Shown piece after piece: positions 25,304 through 33,765 of a stretch of DNA of 64,000 nucleotides. The notes beneath the pieces were generated by a model. That model worked only from the letters and a program-made list of their open reading frames with translations. It was not told the origin of the DNA and ran no database searches. Both the position numbers and the translations under genes were made by a program. Origin of the DNA: JACKII01 sp041687435 (lineage in GTDB: Bacteria; Pseudomonadota; Alphaproteobacteria; Bin95); NCBI GenBank assembly GCA_041687435.1, contig JAWLBX010000015.1, positions 1-64,000 of the forward strand. Direction: 5' to 3'. Each line of letters starts with the position of its first letter. The stretch's first letter is position 1.

Positions 25304-26539
25304 GTGTCCACATCCACCCGCATCGACCCGTGGTCGCTGCTGCACGAGCCCCAATTTTGCCGAATCTGGGCGGCCGGTGCCATGGTCGGCATCATGCGCT
25401 GGCTCGATGTGCTGGCAATCGGTGTCTATACCCATCAGGTCACCGGCGACCCGCTGATCGTCGCGACCATGCTGTTCCTGCGCATGCTGCCGATGCTGTT
25501 GTTCGGCGCGCTGATTGGCGCCTGGGCGGAGCGGGTGAATCGCAAATACCTGCTGATGGCCGGTGTTTTGATCATCGCTGCGCTTTATGCCCTCCTCGGC
25601 GGGCTGGCCTATACTGGCCATATCACCCTGGTTCATGTCGGCATCGGCGCTGCGATTTCTGGCGTGTTCTGGGCGATGGAGATGCCGGTGCGCCGCACGA
25701 TGGCGGGCGAAGTCGCCGGAACCGAGCGGATCGGCGCCGCCATGGGGCTCGAGTCCTCCACCAATAATTTCACCCGCATGCTGGGGCCGAGCGTCGGCGG
25801 CATGTTGCTGGAGTTCATCGGGCTGCACGGCGCCTTTTTTCTGGGCGCAATCCTTTATGGCATCGGTGCAATCCTGCTGGCCGGCATTTCCGCCGGAACG
25901 GAGATCACCGGCCGCGGCACATCCATTATCAGCGTCATTCGCGACGGAATGGCGACCATCCGCACGACAAGGCTGGTGCAGGCTGCGCTGCTCGTGACGG
26001 TCATCGTCAATTTCTGGGGCTTTTCCTATGTTTCCATGGTGCCAGTGATCGGCAAGGTCGAATTGGGACTGTCCCCCTTCCCCATCGGCATTCTCATGTC
26101 GGCGGAAGGAGCCGGCGCTTTCATCGGCGCGCTGCTGATCGCCTTCAACGCATCACCGGCCATGTTCGGGCGGATTTTCTGGGTCGGCTCGCTGATCTAT
26201 CTGGCCATGATCCTGGCCTTCTCGATCTCCAGCACCTTCTGGATTGCGCTGCCCGCACTGTTTATCGGCGGATTCGGCATTGCCGGGTTTGCAACCATGC
26301 AAAGCGCTCTGATTCTGGCCAACACCCCGCCGCAGCGCCGCAACCGGGTGATGGGGGTTTTGGCGATGTGCATCGGCTTCGGCCCGCTCGGCATCCTGCA
26401 TGTCGGCTTTCTGGCGCATCAGTTCAGTGCCGCCGTGGCTGTCACCGTGATCGCAGCCGAAGGCATCCTGGCGCTGTGTGCCGCCGGATATTTCTGGCCG
26501 GAACTTCGACGGCTTGCCAGACCGCAGATAGAAGCGTAA
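25304..26539 (+). CDS. MFS transporter (DHA3-like)
   Basis: 411 aa integral membrane protein. LHEPQFCRIWAAGAMVGIMR leads into helix 1, and GALIGAWAERVNRKYLLM is the loop 2-3 motif. A proline-poor second half ends in a short cytoplasmic tail. GTG 25304 is the start. The layout is like the MFS gene at 12680 but the sequence differs. Divergent from the Ldh-family gene; tRNA-Pro follows 19 nt after the stop. Confidence 0.83.
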   Translation: MSTSTRIDPWSLLHEPQFCRIWAAGAMVGIMRWLDVLAIGVYTHQVTGDPLIVATMLFLRMLPMLLFGALIGAWAERVNRKYLLMAGVLIIAALYALLGGLAYTGHITLVHVGIGAAISGVFWAMEMPVRRTMAGEVAGTERIGAAMGLESSTNNFTRMLGPSVGGMLLEFIGLHGAFFLGAILYGIGAILLAGISAGTEITGRGTSIISVIRDGMATIRTTRLVQAALLVTVIVNFWGFSYVSMVPVIGKVELGLSPFPIGILMSAEGAGAFIGALLIAFNASPAMFGRIFWVGSLIYLAMILAFSISSTFWIALPALFIGGFGIAGFATMQSALILANTPPQRRNRVMGVLAMCIGFGPLGILHVGFLAHQFSAAVAVTVIAAEGILALCAAGYFWPELRRLARPQIEA

Positions 26540-26558
26540 ATGGGTCGTCGATCAATGA

Positions 26559-26635
26559 CGGGGTGTAGCGCAGTCTGGTAGCGCGCTAGTTTTGGGAACT
26601 AGAGGCCCCCGGTTCGAATCCGGGCTCCCCGACCA
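26559..26635 (+). tRNA. tRNA-Pro, anticodon UGG
   Basis: 77 nt including an encoded CCA end. The anticodon stem CTAGT/ACTAG encloses TTTGGGA, giving anticodon TGG. The T arm is CCCGG-TTCGAAT-CCGGG and the D arm contains GCGCAGTCTGGTAGCGC. Acceptor stem 5' CGGGGTG pairs with 3' CTCCCCG except for a T-T mismatch at the sixth pair. tRNA genes are common integration sites, but no integrase or duplicated 3' end is seen nearby. Confidence 0.95.
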
Positions 26636-26700
26636 TTACATGGTCCATCGCTACGGCCAGCCCTGCAAAGTCGGCTTCGCCTGCACGCTGCGCCTAATGC

Positions 26701-27144
26701 TCAACCAAAACCGCCGAACGCCCTTGGCCCATAGAACCAAGCGCACCGTCCGGTACAGACATCACCGACATGCAGTACAGTGCCGAGCGTGTGGACTGCC
26801 GTAACCAAGATCACGGCCAGGATCGACCATTTCGAAACCTGCCATGCCCGCTGATAGCTTTTTGTCCGATGCTGGCGCAGGTCATTAAGTTGGTCTGCCG
26901 TTTCCTCACCACTCGACCATTTCAGCGGAATGACTCGCAATATCAAGTAGCATGACAGCAACAATGCAATGAAAACCATGTCCAGAATCAAATGCATCAC
27001 ATTGAGAACCAAACTCTCAATCCAGATTGCGAGCGTCGCAAGGAAGATTGCGTTAAAGGTCAACAGGGCCGCAGCCTTGCCATCCAAAATACTCAGCAAA
27101 GCGTATTGATTCTTAACATCACTTGAGTTGAGTTCGGATACCAT
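26701..27144 (-). CDS. Pycsar-effector-like small membrane protein (PF18967-type)
   Basis: 147 aa. The N-terminal helix and first membrane segment, ALLSILDGKAAALLTFNAIF, carry the 'D-x-K-A-x-x-L-L-T-F-N-A' pattern typical of Pycsar effector transmembrane proteins. Two membrane segments lie about residues 30-75. A polar loop LNDLRQHRTKSYQRAWQ follows, then a third segment near 110-130 and a Gly/Phe-rich end. In the known system such proteins disrupt the membrane after sensing cCMP or cUMP made by a PycC cyclase; no cyclase is in the window. ATG 27144 lies 4 nt after the cytosine-deaminase stop, so the two are tightly coupled. An in-frame ATG at 27174 would overlap that gene. Confidence 0.6.
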   Translation of the reverse strand: MVSELNSSDVKNQYALLSILDGKAAALLTFNAIFLATLAIWIESLVLNVMHLILDMVFIALLLSCYLILRVIPLKWSSGEETADQLNDLRQHRTKSYQRAWQVSKWSILAVILVTAVHTLGTVLHVGDVCTGRCAWFYGPRAFGGFG

Positions 27145-27148
27145 CTGC

Positions 27149-27604
27149 CTATCCCGATTTGCTGATATCCTCATTCCAGATATCGGCGTGTTCCTGGATA
27201 AAACGGCGCATCATGGCAACGCAGCGCTGATCTTCGCGAACGATCACCTCAACGCCATGCCGCCGAAGGAAATCCTCGTTGCCGCCGAAATTCTGCGTAT
27301 CGGCGATCACAACGGTTCCGACCCCGAACTGCACGATGGTTCCAGAGCACATCATGCAAGGGGACAGGGTCGTGAACAGCACCAAGTCGCCGTAATCGTT
27401 TCGCCGCCCCGCGTTCTCGAAGCACGCCATCTCGCCGTGCAGGATTTGGCTGTCGCGCTGGACGCGCAAGTTGCGGCCTCGCGCGACGATTTCCGGACCG
27501 CGCATCAGCACCGCGCCGATGGGAATGCCACCTTCGGCCAGGCCTGCTGTGGCCTCCGCAAAGGCGGCATCGATCCCGGTGTTCAAGATCGCATCTGGCA
27601 GCAA
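27149..27604 (-). CDS. Cytosine/nucleoside deaminase, yeast Fcy1-like
   Basis: 151 aa zinc deaminase. The zinc and proton-shuttle motif ILHGEMACFENAGR (His-x-Glu) and TTLSPCMMCSGTIVQFG (PCxxC) are intact. The C-terminus FIQEHADIWNEDI closely follows the yeast cytosine deaminase end (FIDERP-DW-EDI), so deamination of free cytosine (or a related base) to uracil is likely. Start TTG 27604 is supported by GGAGGAG 5 nt upstream; no ATG fits. It lies 44 nt downstream of the TauD-like gene and 4 nt upstream of the Pycsar-like membrane protein. Confidence 0.85.
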   Translation of the reverse strand: MLPDAILNTGIDAAFAEATAGLAEGGIPIGAVLMRGPEIVARGRNLRVQRDSQILHGEMACFENAGRRNDYGDLVLFTTLSPCMMCSGTIVQFGVGTVVIADTQNFGGNEDFLRRHGVEVIVREDQRCVAMMRRFIQEHADIWNEDISKSG

Positions 27605-27648
27605 GCGTCTCCTCCGTCACTGGCCGGTCTAAAGGCGGCTCACTCCCC

Positions 27649-28533
27649 CTAGGCCGTCACCTGTTCCGCGGTCAAGCCGTCGCCGGCCAGCGTGGTGCGC
27701 CGCATGTCGCGCGGTTCTTCCGACGGGAACGGACGAGCCCGGTGCATGGTGCGCCGGTTGTCCCAGATGACCAAGTCGTTCAGCCGCCATTGGTGAGCAT
27801 AGACGAACTCGCGCTGGGTCGCATGCTCCGTCAGGTCGCGCAGCAGCAGCAGCGCCTCCGGCGTCGGCCAGCCCAGAATCTCACCGGCATGCGAGGACAG
27901 GAACAGCGACTTGCGACCTGTCGCCGGATGGCTGCGCACCAGTGACTGCCGCACCGGCTTCAATCTCGCCATTTCCTCTGGCGTGAAATCGGTAAAGCCA
28001 ATCTGGCGGCGGGAATACATCTGCGAATGCTCACAAATCAGATCATCAATCTGCGCCTTGGTCTCATCGGCGAGCGCGTCATAGGCGGCGCGCATGTCAG
28101 CAAACTGCGTCTCCCCACCCCTGGACGGAATCGAGCGGGCGTGCAGCAGCGAGTATTTCGCCGGCACCGGCTTGAAGGAACTGTCCGAATGCCAAAGCCG
28201 GTTGCCAATGCCGAACAGCCGCCGCCGGTCTTCGCGGGCGAACGGCCTGTTGTCCTTGTCCAGGTTGGAAACATCGGCAAAGGTTTTGGCGATCCGCAAC
28301 TCGTTATCGCTGCGCAGATTGGTGGTCACCGGCGCTTCGATCGGACCGAGGCTGAGGGTGAAGGCCATCTGCGTCTCGTCGTCAAGCGGTACCTCGCGGA
28401 AGACGAGGACTGCATGTTCATTCATGGCGGCGTGAATCTCGTCCGCCTGCTCCGGCGTGATCGGCTGCGTGATGTCGATGCCGCTGGCTTCAGCAGCGAA
28501 ACACGGGCCGATCTGGCGAGTGGTCAAGGGCAT
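27649..28533 (-). CDS. TauD/TfdA family Fe(II)/2-oxoglutarate dioxygenase
   Basis: 294 aa. Double-stranded beta-helix dioxygenase; hydroxylates a small substrate while decarboxylating 2-oxoglutarate. The facial triad is visible as His-x-Asp in LWHSDSSFKPVPAKYSLLHA and the distal histidine in IWDNRRTMHRARPF, with the 2-oxoglutarate-binding arginine after it (RDMRRTTLAG). The N-terminus GIDITQPITPEQADEIHAAM is typical of the TfdA/alkylsulfatase-like group. ATG 28533 has AAGGA upstream; the frame is open much further, but that part is antisense to the SDR gene. Substrate unknown. Confidence 0.9.
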   Translation of the reverse strand: MPLTTRQIGPCFAAEASGIDITQPITPEQADEIHAAMNEHAVLVFREVPLDDETQMAFTLSLGPIEAPVTTNLRSDNELRIAKTFADVSNLDKDNRPFAREDRRRLFGIGNRLWHSDSSFKPVPAKYSLLHARSIPSRGGETQFADMRAAYDALADETKAQIDDLICEHSQMYSRRQIGFTDFTPEEMARLKPVRQSLVRSHPATGRKSLFLSSHAGEILGWPTPEALLLLRDLTEHATQREFVYAHQWRLNDLVIWDNRRTMHRARPFPSEEPRDMRRTTLAGDGLTAEQVTA

Positions 28534-28701
28534 GGGCGCATCCTTTCCGGCCATTTCAGGGCTCTTGCCGTCCATGCTAGGCGGTCTCGCCGCGCGCGGG
28601 TAGCCCATTCGCACGCGCTTTACCGAAACAGCAGCCTTCCGGCATGCACGCTGCGGGGATAGAGTTCCGCTCATCTCACCAAAGCAACAGAGGACACGCA
28701 A

Positions 28702-29478
28702 ATGGGTCAGGTTTCGGGAAAAGTGGCGCTGGTCACGGGCGGCGCTTCGGGTATCGGCAAGGCCACGGCGCTGACGCTGGGGCGCGAGGGCGCTGCGGTG
28801 ATGGTCACGGACCTGAACCAGGCCGGTGCGGAGGCGGTTGCCGCGGAAATCGTAGGCGCAGGTGGCAAGGCCCAGGCGATGCCGCAGGATACGACGGACG
28901 AGGACCGGTGGCAGGCTGTGATCGCCGCAACCGAGGCCGCATTCGGTAAGCTGGACGTGCTGGTGAACAACGCGGGCATCGCCATCGCCGGCCCGATCGA
29001 GACCTACAGCCTGGCCGACTGGCGGAAGCAGCAAGCGGTCAACGTCGATGGCGTGTTTCTGGGTGTGAAGCATGCCTTCCCGGCCATGCGGCGCGCCGGC
29101 GGCGGCTCCATCATCAACCTGTCCTCGATTGCCGGCCTGCGCGGCAATCGCTCCGGCCTCGGCGCCTACAGCGCCACCAAGGGCGCCGTGCGGCTGTTCA
29201 CGAAGACGGCGGCGCTGGAGGGCGCCAAGGACAAAATCCGGGTGAACTCCGTCCATCCCGGCATCATCGAAACGCCGATCTGGGATGCGATCCTGCCGGG
29301 CGGCGAGGCCGGGCGCAATGCGGGCGACCTCAACGTACGGGCACGGGCGTCAGTGCCGACCGGCGTGCTGGGACAGCCGCAGGACATCGCGAACGGTATC
29401 CTGTTCCTGGCCAGCGACCAGTCAAGCTATATGAGCGGCTCCGAACTGGTGATCGACGCCGGCGTGACCGCCGGCTAG
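28702..29478 (+). CDS. SDR family oxidoreductase
   Basis: 258 aa, classical short-chain dehydrogenase. Cofactor loop VTGGASGIGKA (about 12-22), LVNNAGIAIAG (about 89), catalytic serine in NLSSIAGL, and YSATKGA with catalytic Tyr-x-x-x-Lys (about 157-161). The aspartate in VTDLN at the end of strand 2 favours NAD over NADP. An insertion GGEAGRNAGDLNVRAR lies in the substrate lid. ATG 28702 has AGAGGA upstream. Divergent from the TauD-like gene, 168 nt apart. Confidence 0.9.
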   Translation: MGQVSGKVALVTGGASGIGKATALTLGREGAAVMVTDLNQAGAEAVAAEIVGAGGKAQAMPQDTTDEDRWQAVIAATEAAFGKLDVLVNNAGIAIAGPIETYSLADWRKQQAVNVDGVFLGVKHAFPAMRRAGGGSIINLSSIAGLRGNRSGLGAYSATKGAVRLFTKTAALEGAKDKIRVNSVHPGIIETPIWDAILPGGEAGRNAGDLNVRARASVPTGVLGQPQDIANGILFLASDQSSYMSGSELVIDAGVTAG

Positions 29479-29500
29479 GGCTTGGCCTGACCCGCGTGGG

Positions 29501-30769
29501 TCAGAACCGAGTCAATTGCCAGGCAAGCAGGTCGGTCGCGACCATGAAATCCTCGATCTGCATCGCCTCGTCCGGATTGTGGGAGCCATGGTCGTTCCGG
29601 ATGAAGATCATGGCGGTGGGCACGCCCGCCGCCGCGAACGCCGCCGAATCGTGGGCCGCGCCGCTGGCGATCTCGATGGCATTCATGCCCTTCTCCCGCA
29701 CGCCCTGCCACAGGCTGTTGCGCAGGATCGTATCCATCCGCCCCGGCGCGGCGCGGGTTATCTGCCCCAGTTCGAACCGCACGCCACGGCGCGCGGCAAT
29801 GCTGCGCGCGATCTCCTCCAGCCGGCCTTCCATGACCTGCAGGAAGGCCGGGTCGAGGCTGCGGAGATCCAGACTGAACCGCACCTCGCCATTGACGATG
29901 GTCATGGCGTGACGGGCCGGATCGGTAAAAAACTTGCCGACCGTATAGGCGAAATCGCCGCCGCCCGCCTCCGTCTCCGTCCAGATGGCATCAAGCGCCA
30001 GCACGAATTCGGAAACGGCAATCACCGCATCTTGCCGGTTCCAGCGCGGCTCCCCGCCGCAATGGGCATATTGGCCGAGGCAGCGCGCATGCGGCAGGCG
30101 GCGGTTGCCGCGAATGCCCGTGACAATGCCGATGGGCGTCTCGCGCTCCTCCAGCACCGGCCCCTGTTCGATATGCGGCTCCAGAAACGCACGGATCAGG
30201 CTGGTATCAAGAATCGCCGGGCCGCCTTGCAAGGATTCCGGATTGCCGCCGCATTCCGCGATATGATCCGCCAGACTGCGGCCATTGTCCGAGCGTTTCG
30301 CGTCGAGCGCGCCTTTCGGCAATAGGCCAAGCGCGGCACGGCTGCCCAGGTACGAAACGCCGAACCACGCGCTTTCCTCTGCCCGAATGCCCATGACGGT
30401 TACATCGCTGGCAGGCGTGATCCCTGCATCCTTCAGTGCGGCCAGCGCCGTCAGGCCGCTGACGACACCAGCCGCACCGTCGAAGTTGCCGCCCTGCGGG
30501 ACGGAATCCAAATGGCTGCCGATCAGCACAGCCGGCGCGCGCCGGTTCTGACCGGGCAGGGTGAAATAGCTGTTGCAGGCGGGATCCTGGGCCACCCCCA
30601 GGCCGAGCGACTTGGCCGCCTCGGCCATGAGCGCATGCGCCTTCTGCTCACCCTCGCCATAGGAGGCGCGGGTAATGCCCACACCGTCGTGACTCGTTTT
30701 CTCCAACTGATCGAACAGGTCGGCGGCAAACTGCGTCCGGTTGATAACGGCACGGGCAAGGTGTTCCAC
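29501..30769 (-). CDS. M20-family amidohydrolase (N-carbamoyl-amino-acid hydrolase/allantoate amidohydrolase-like)
   Basis: About 422 aa. Metal ligands: His in IGSHLDSVPQGGNFDGAAG, Asp in the same motif (NFDG), and the paired glutamates in GIRAEESAWFG. The histidine near the C-terminus is in HGSHNPDEAMQIEDF. These enzymes cleave carbamoyl or amide bonds of N-carbamoyl-amino acids, ureidopropionate or allantoate. GTG 30769 has CGGAG 8 nt upstream and is preferred; TTG 30799 would add ten residues but lacks a ribosome site. Last gene of a minus-strand operon with an SDR and a CoA-transferase. Confidence 0.85.
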   Translation of the reverse strand: MEHLARAVINRTQFAADLFDQLEKTSHDGVGITRASYGEGEQKAHALMAEAAKSLGLGVAQDPACNSYFTLPGQNRRAPAVLIGSHLDSVPQGGNFDGAAGVVSGLTALAALKDAGITPASDVTVMGIRAEESAWFGVSYLGSRAALGLLPKGALDAKRSDNGRSLADHIAECGGNPESLQGGPAILDTSLIRAFLEPHIEQGPVLEERETPIGIVTGIRGNRRLPHARCLGQYAHCGGEPRWNRQDAVIAVSEFVLALDAIWTETEAGGGDFAYTVGKFFTDPARHAMTIVNGEVRFSLDLRSLDPAFLQVMEGRLEEIARSIAARRGVRFELGQITRAAPGRMDTILRNSLWQGVREKGMNAIEIASGAAHDSAAFAAAGVPTAMIFIRNDHGSHNPDEAMQIEDFMVATDLLAWQLTRF

Positions 30770-30817
30770 GAGGCGGGCTCCGGCGAGAAAAGTGGGCAAT
30801 CGTTCAAATGGTGCAGT

Positions 30818-31573
30818 CTAGGCCGCTGTCCAACCGCCGTCGACCAGCAGCGTATGGCCGGTCGTCCAACTGGCCTCGTCGCTCATCAGGTAGAGCATGC
30901 CGCTGGCGATTTCGTGCGGACGGCCAAAGCGTTTCATCGCATGGCGGTTGCGGGAGTTCTCGCGCGCTGCCGGGTTGGGATTGCGTGCCATGCCAGCCTC
31001 GAACAGCGGCGTTTCCGTCGCGCCGGGCGCAATCGCATTCACGCGGATATTGTCCGGGGCCAACTCCAGCGCGGCGGTCTTGGTCAGGCTGACAATGGCG
31101 CCCTTGCTGGCGATATACGCGGCATTCATCGCGCCGCCGCCAAACGCCAATTGCGAGGCGACGGTGACCACGGCCCCGCCACCATTCCGGCGGAAGGCCG
31201 GGATCGCGGTTTTGAGATAGAGCCAGGTGGCCTTGACGTTGATGCCGTAAATGGCATCCCAGTCCTCGCCCGTGATGGCGTCGATGGCGATACCGCTGCG
31301 GGAAATTCCGGCAGCCGTCGCCAATCCGTCCAATTTGCCGGTGCGCTCCTCGGCCAGGGCCACGGCTTTGGCCGCCAGGTCCGCGTCCCGCACGTCGCCG
31401 GCAAGGCAATGGAGCCGGGCCTGTTGCATCGTCTCGTCGATGATGGAAAGCCTCGCGGCACTCTGATCGACGGCCACGACGGACGCGCCTTCTTCCAGGC
31501 AGCGGCGGGCAAAAGCCAGCCCTATGCCGGAAGCCGCGCCGGTAACCAGGATGGTTTTGCCCTCAAGCCGCAT
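30818..31573 (-). CDS. SDR family oxidoreductase
   Basis: 251 aa. Cofactor loop VTGAASGIGLAFA (about 10-22), VDQSAARL at strand 2 (NAD-type aspartate), and active-site YIASKGAI with catalytic Tyr and Lys. The catalytic serine is in TVASQLAFG. The C-terminal GHTLLVDGGWTAA is typical. The start overlaps the end of the CoA-transferase gene by 11 nt, so the two are coupled. Distinct from the SDR at 28702, which is on the other strand. Confidence 0.9.
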   Translation of the reverse strand: MRLEGKTILVTGAASGIGLAFARRCLEEGASVVAVDQSAARLSIIDETMQQARLHCLAGDVRDADLAAKAVALAEERTGKLDGLATAAGISRSGIAIDAITGEDWDAIYGINVKATWLYLKTAIPAFRRNGGGAVVTVASQLAFGGGAMNAAYIASKGAIVSLTKTAALELAPDNIRVNAIAPGATETPLFEAGMARNPNPAARENSRNRHAMKRFGRPHEIASGMLYLMSDEASWTTGHTLLVDGGWTAA

Positions 31574-32774
31574 CTGCCAGCACTCCCTCGGCGATCAAGC
31601 GATTGATCGTATCGGCATCATAGCCGGCCCGCTCTGCCATGACCGTGCGGGTGTCGGCGCCGATGGCCCGGCCCGGCCAGTGGATCTCTCCAGGCGAGGC
31701 GGAAAGACGCGGCGCCGGGGCGGACATCGCCAGCAGGCCCAGGGCCGGATGGGGCACACGGGCCAGCGTTTCGCGCGCTGCGTAGTGCGGGTCCGCGAAC
31801 ACGTCTGCCATGGTGAAAATGCGGGTGGCCGGCACGTCGTTTTCGATCAGCGCCGCTTCCAACGGCGCCAAATCTTGCGTCCCGACCCAATCCTGAATCA
31901 TGCGTTCCAGCAATTCCTGGTTCTGGCCCCGGGCGCGGGCGGTGGCGAACCGCTCGTCAGTCGTCCAGTCTTCGCGCCCCATCACCTGGCAGAGACGGCG
32001 GAACACCGGGTTGGCGGAGGCCGCGATCTGAATATCCCGCCCGTCGCGCGTGCGGAACAGGCCATTGGGGGAAACCCCCGGCAGGCGCGAGCCGGCACGG
32101 TTGGCGACATGGCCCAGCTGGTCATAGGCCGGGATGTGCGGCTCCATGAAGCTGAAGGCACTCTCCATCAGGTTGGCATCCACCACCTGCCCTTCCCCCG
32201 TGCGGTCACGGTGGATCAGGGCCATAGCGATGCCGAACGCGGCATAGAGGCCGGTGATATAATCCGTCAGAGACACGGCCACGCGCGCCGGCGGACGGTC
32301 CGGGTCGCCGGTGATGTGGCGCAGGCCGCTCACCGCCTCGCCAATGATGCCGAAGCCCGGGCGGGGGGAGTACGGGCCGGACTGGCCGAAGCCGGAAATG
32401 CGCGCCATGATCAGGTCGGGCTTCACCGCTTTCAGGTCCTCATAGCCGAGGCCCCATTTCTCCAGGCCGCCGGGACGGAAATTCTCGATCACCACGTCAC
32501 TGTTGCGCGCCAAATCCCGGATCGCCTGCTGGCCTGCCGGCATGCGCATGTCGATGGCGACGAGTTGCTTGTTCCGCAGGATGCTGGCGGCATAGAGCGA
32601 TACATCCTCGCCATTCTCCGCCTGCTTGTGCTTGCCCATGGAGCGGACCGGATCGCCCGCCGGTGGCTCAACCTTGACCACTTCGGCGCCGAAGTCGGCC
32701 AGCAGCCGGCCGCAGAATGGCCCGGCAATGGTCGATCCAAGTTCGAGCACCCGGGCGTGGACGAGCGGTCCCAT
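31563..32774 (-). CDS. CaiB/BaiF family (class III) CoA-transferase
   Basis: 403 aa. Moves CoA between acyl carriers through an aspartyl-CoA intermediate. RVLELGSTIAGPFCGRLLAD at the N-terminus and GAEVVKVEPPAGDPVR are hallmark motifs. The active-site aspartate is in GQVVDANLMESAFSF, and FGQSGPYSPRPGFG is the glycine-rich loop. ATG 32774 starts at the conserved N-terminus with AAGGA about 12 nt upstream; an in-frame start at 32831 would add 19 unrelated residues. First gene of the CoA-transferase/SDR/amidohydrolase operon, reading away from the AT-rich gap. Confidence 0.9.
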   Translation of the reverse strand: MGPLVHARVLELGSTIAGPFCGRLLADFGAEVVKVEPPAGDPVRSMGKHKQAENGEDVSLYAASILRNKQLVAIDMRMPAGQQAIRDLARNSDVVIENFRPGGLEKWGLGYEDLKAVKPDLIMARISGFGQSGPYSPRPGFGIIGEAVSGLRHITGDPDRPPARVAVSLTDYITGLYAAFGIAMALIHRDRTGEGQVVDANLMESAFSFMEPHIPAYDQLGHVANRAGSRLPGVSPNGLFRTRDGRDIQIAASANPVFRRLCQVMGREDWTTDERFATARARGQNQELLERMIQDWVGTQDLAPLEAALIENDVPATRIFTMADVFADPHYAARETLARVPHPALGLLAMSAPAPRLSASPGEIHWPGRAIGADTRTVMAERAGYDADTINRLIAEGVLADAA

Positions 32775-33765
32775 GGCATGGCGATCCTTGCGGAAAGGAA
32801 AACGGATGCCCGCACTATAGCAAGCTTCCAACCGGGGGAAACCGGTTCAACCCGCCCAGCGCTCCGCATCGTTTTTCTCACCCGCAACCGGATTGAGCGG
32901 CACGCCTCGCAGTCATCCATCTCAATAAAACACTATGAAATTTTCAGTAATTATAATCATTTTCAATATATTCGCAGAGGCTACACTGCCTATCGGCCGA
33001 ACACCTCAGAATGTATGCATAAGGGAATTTTCTCACCATACATTAATCCCTCACGATCCGGCCCTTCCGTCACGTCAACTTCCCAGCATAACTGGCATCG
33101 GGATAGGCTGGCGACCCAGCGGAGCATAATTTGGATATGTGCAGGAGAGAAAATACGCAATATCGAACGCGGAAAAATATGACATCTATTATTTTCCCAC
33201 CTTCCATTAAATTATCGAAACCAGTGCCTAAATATTGATTGCACGCATAAATTGCTGCACCGGTATTGAATTATTCAATCACGCTTAATAAGACTGAAAA
33301 CCTGAAAAATCTGGATAATATCATGGAATGTTTTATCACAAACATATCGACATAATGAATTACTACGACATAGTATCAGGATTTTTTCAGCGCCATTTCC
33401 GCATTATCACCTCCATATACTTAACAAGTAAATCCGCCTTTCCCAAAACAATATGCAATATTCAGCGATACATTTATACATATGTATGAATTTGCACCGT
33501 AAATTCTCCATGATCTTTTGGATTATAACCCGGATTGATATCAGTCGCGACTTTACATTCTTTGTGATTTGTCCACATTTATTTCTGCATACGATGGACA
33601 ATAGGACACCCTGAGGGTTACCCGAAGATGGTTCTTGGTTTGTATGGTAACAAGCTGCTTCTATTACAGACCGTTTGGAACGACGCCCGCCAGGGTTGTA
33701 ATGCAGTCCATCTATGGATGTACGATAAATATTCCAAGTTCTCAACCGAGTGAAAGGACAAATCT
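32775..33765. other. AT-rich gene-poor region
   Basis: About 990 bases, from roughly 32900 visibly richer in A and T than either flank, with many short stops in all frames. A minus-strand frame at 33407-33745 (112 aa) has unlikely composition (many Cys, Ile, Arg, Trp) and I do not call it. The stretch holds the promoter of the CoA-transferase operon on one side and of the gene at 33766 on the other. A small palindrome TCCATCTATGGA is at about 33706-33717. I see no clear repeat array, RNA gene or coding remnant. Confidence 0.6.

Noticed and set aside
26636..27144. Possible genomic island attached to tRNA-Pro
   Set aside because: No integrase, no repeated tRNA 3' end and no clear composition change; the two neighbouring genes are not enough.
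29487..29504. Short palindrome CTGACCC/GGGTCAG between convergent SDR and amidohydrolase genes
   Set aside because: Seven-base stem with no T-run, and it overlaps the amidohydrolase stop codon; too weak to call a terminator.
31524..33182. 552-codon plus-strand frame opposite the CoA-transferase
   Set aside because: No motifs; extends into the AT-rich gap where its composition changes abruptly.
33407..33745. 112-residue minus-strand frame in the AT-rich gap
   Set aside because: Cys, Ile and Arg content is odd, no ribosome site, no family pattern, and it fully occupies the likely promoter region of the gene at 33766.
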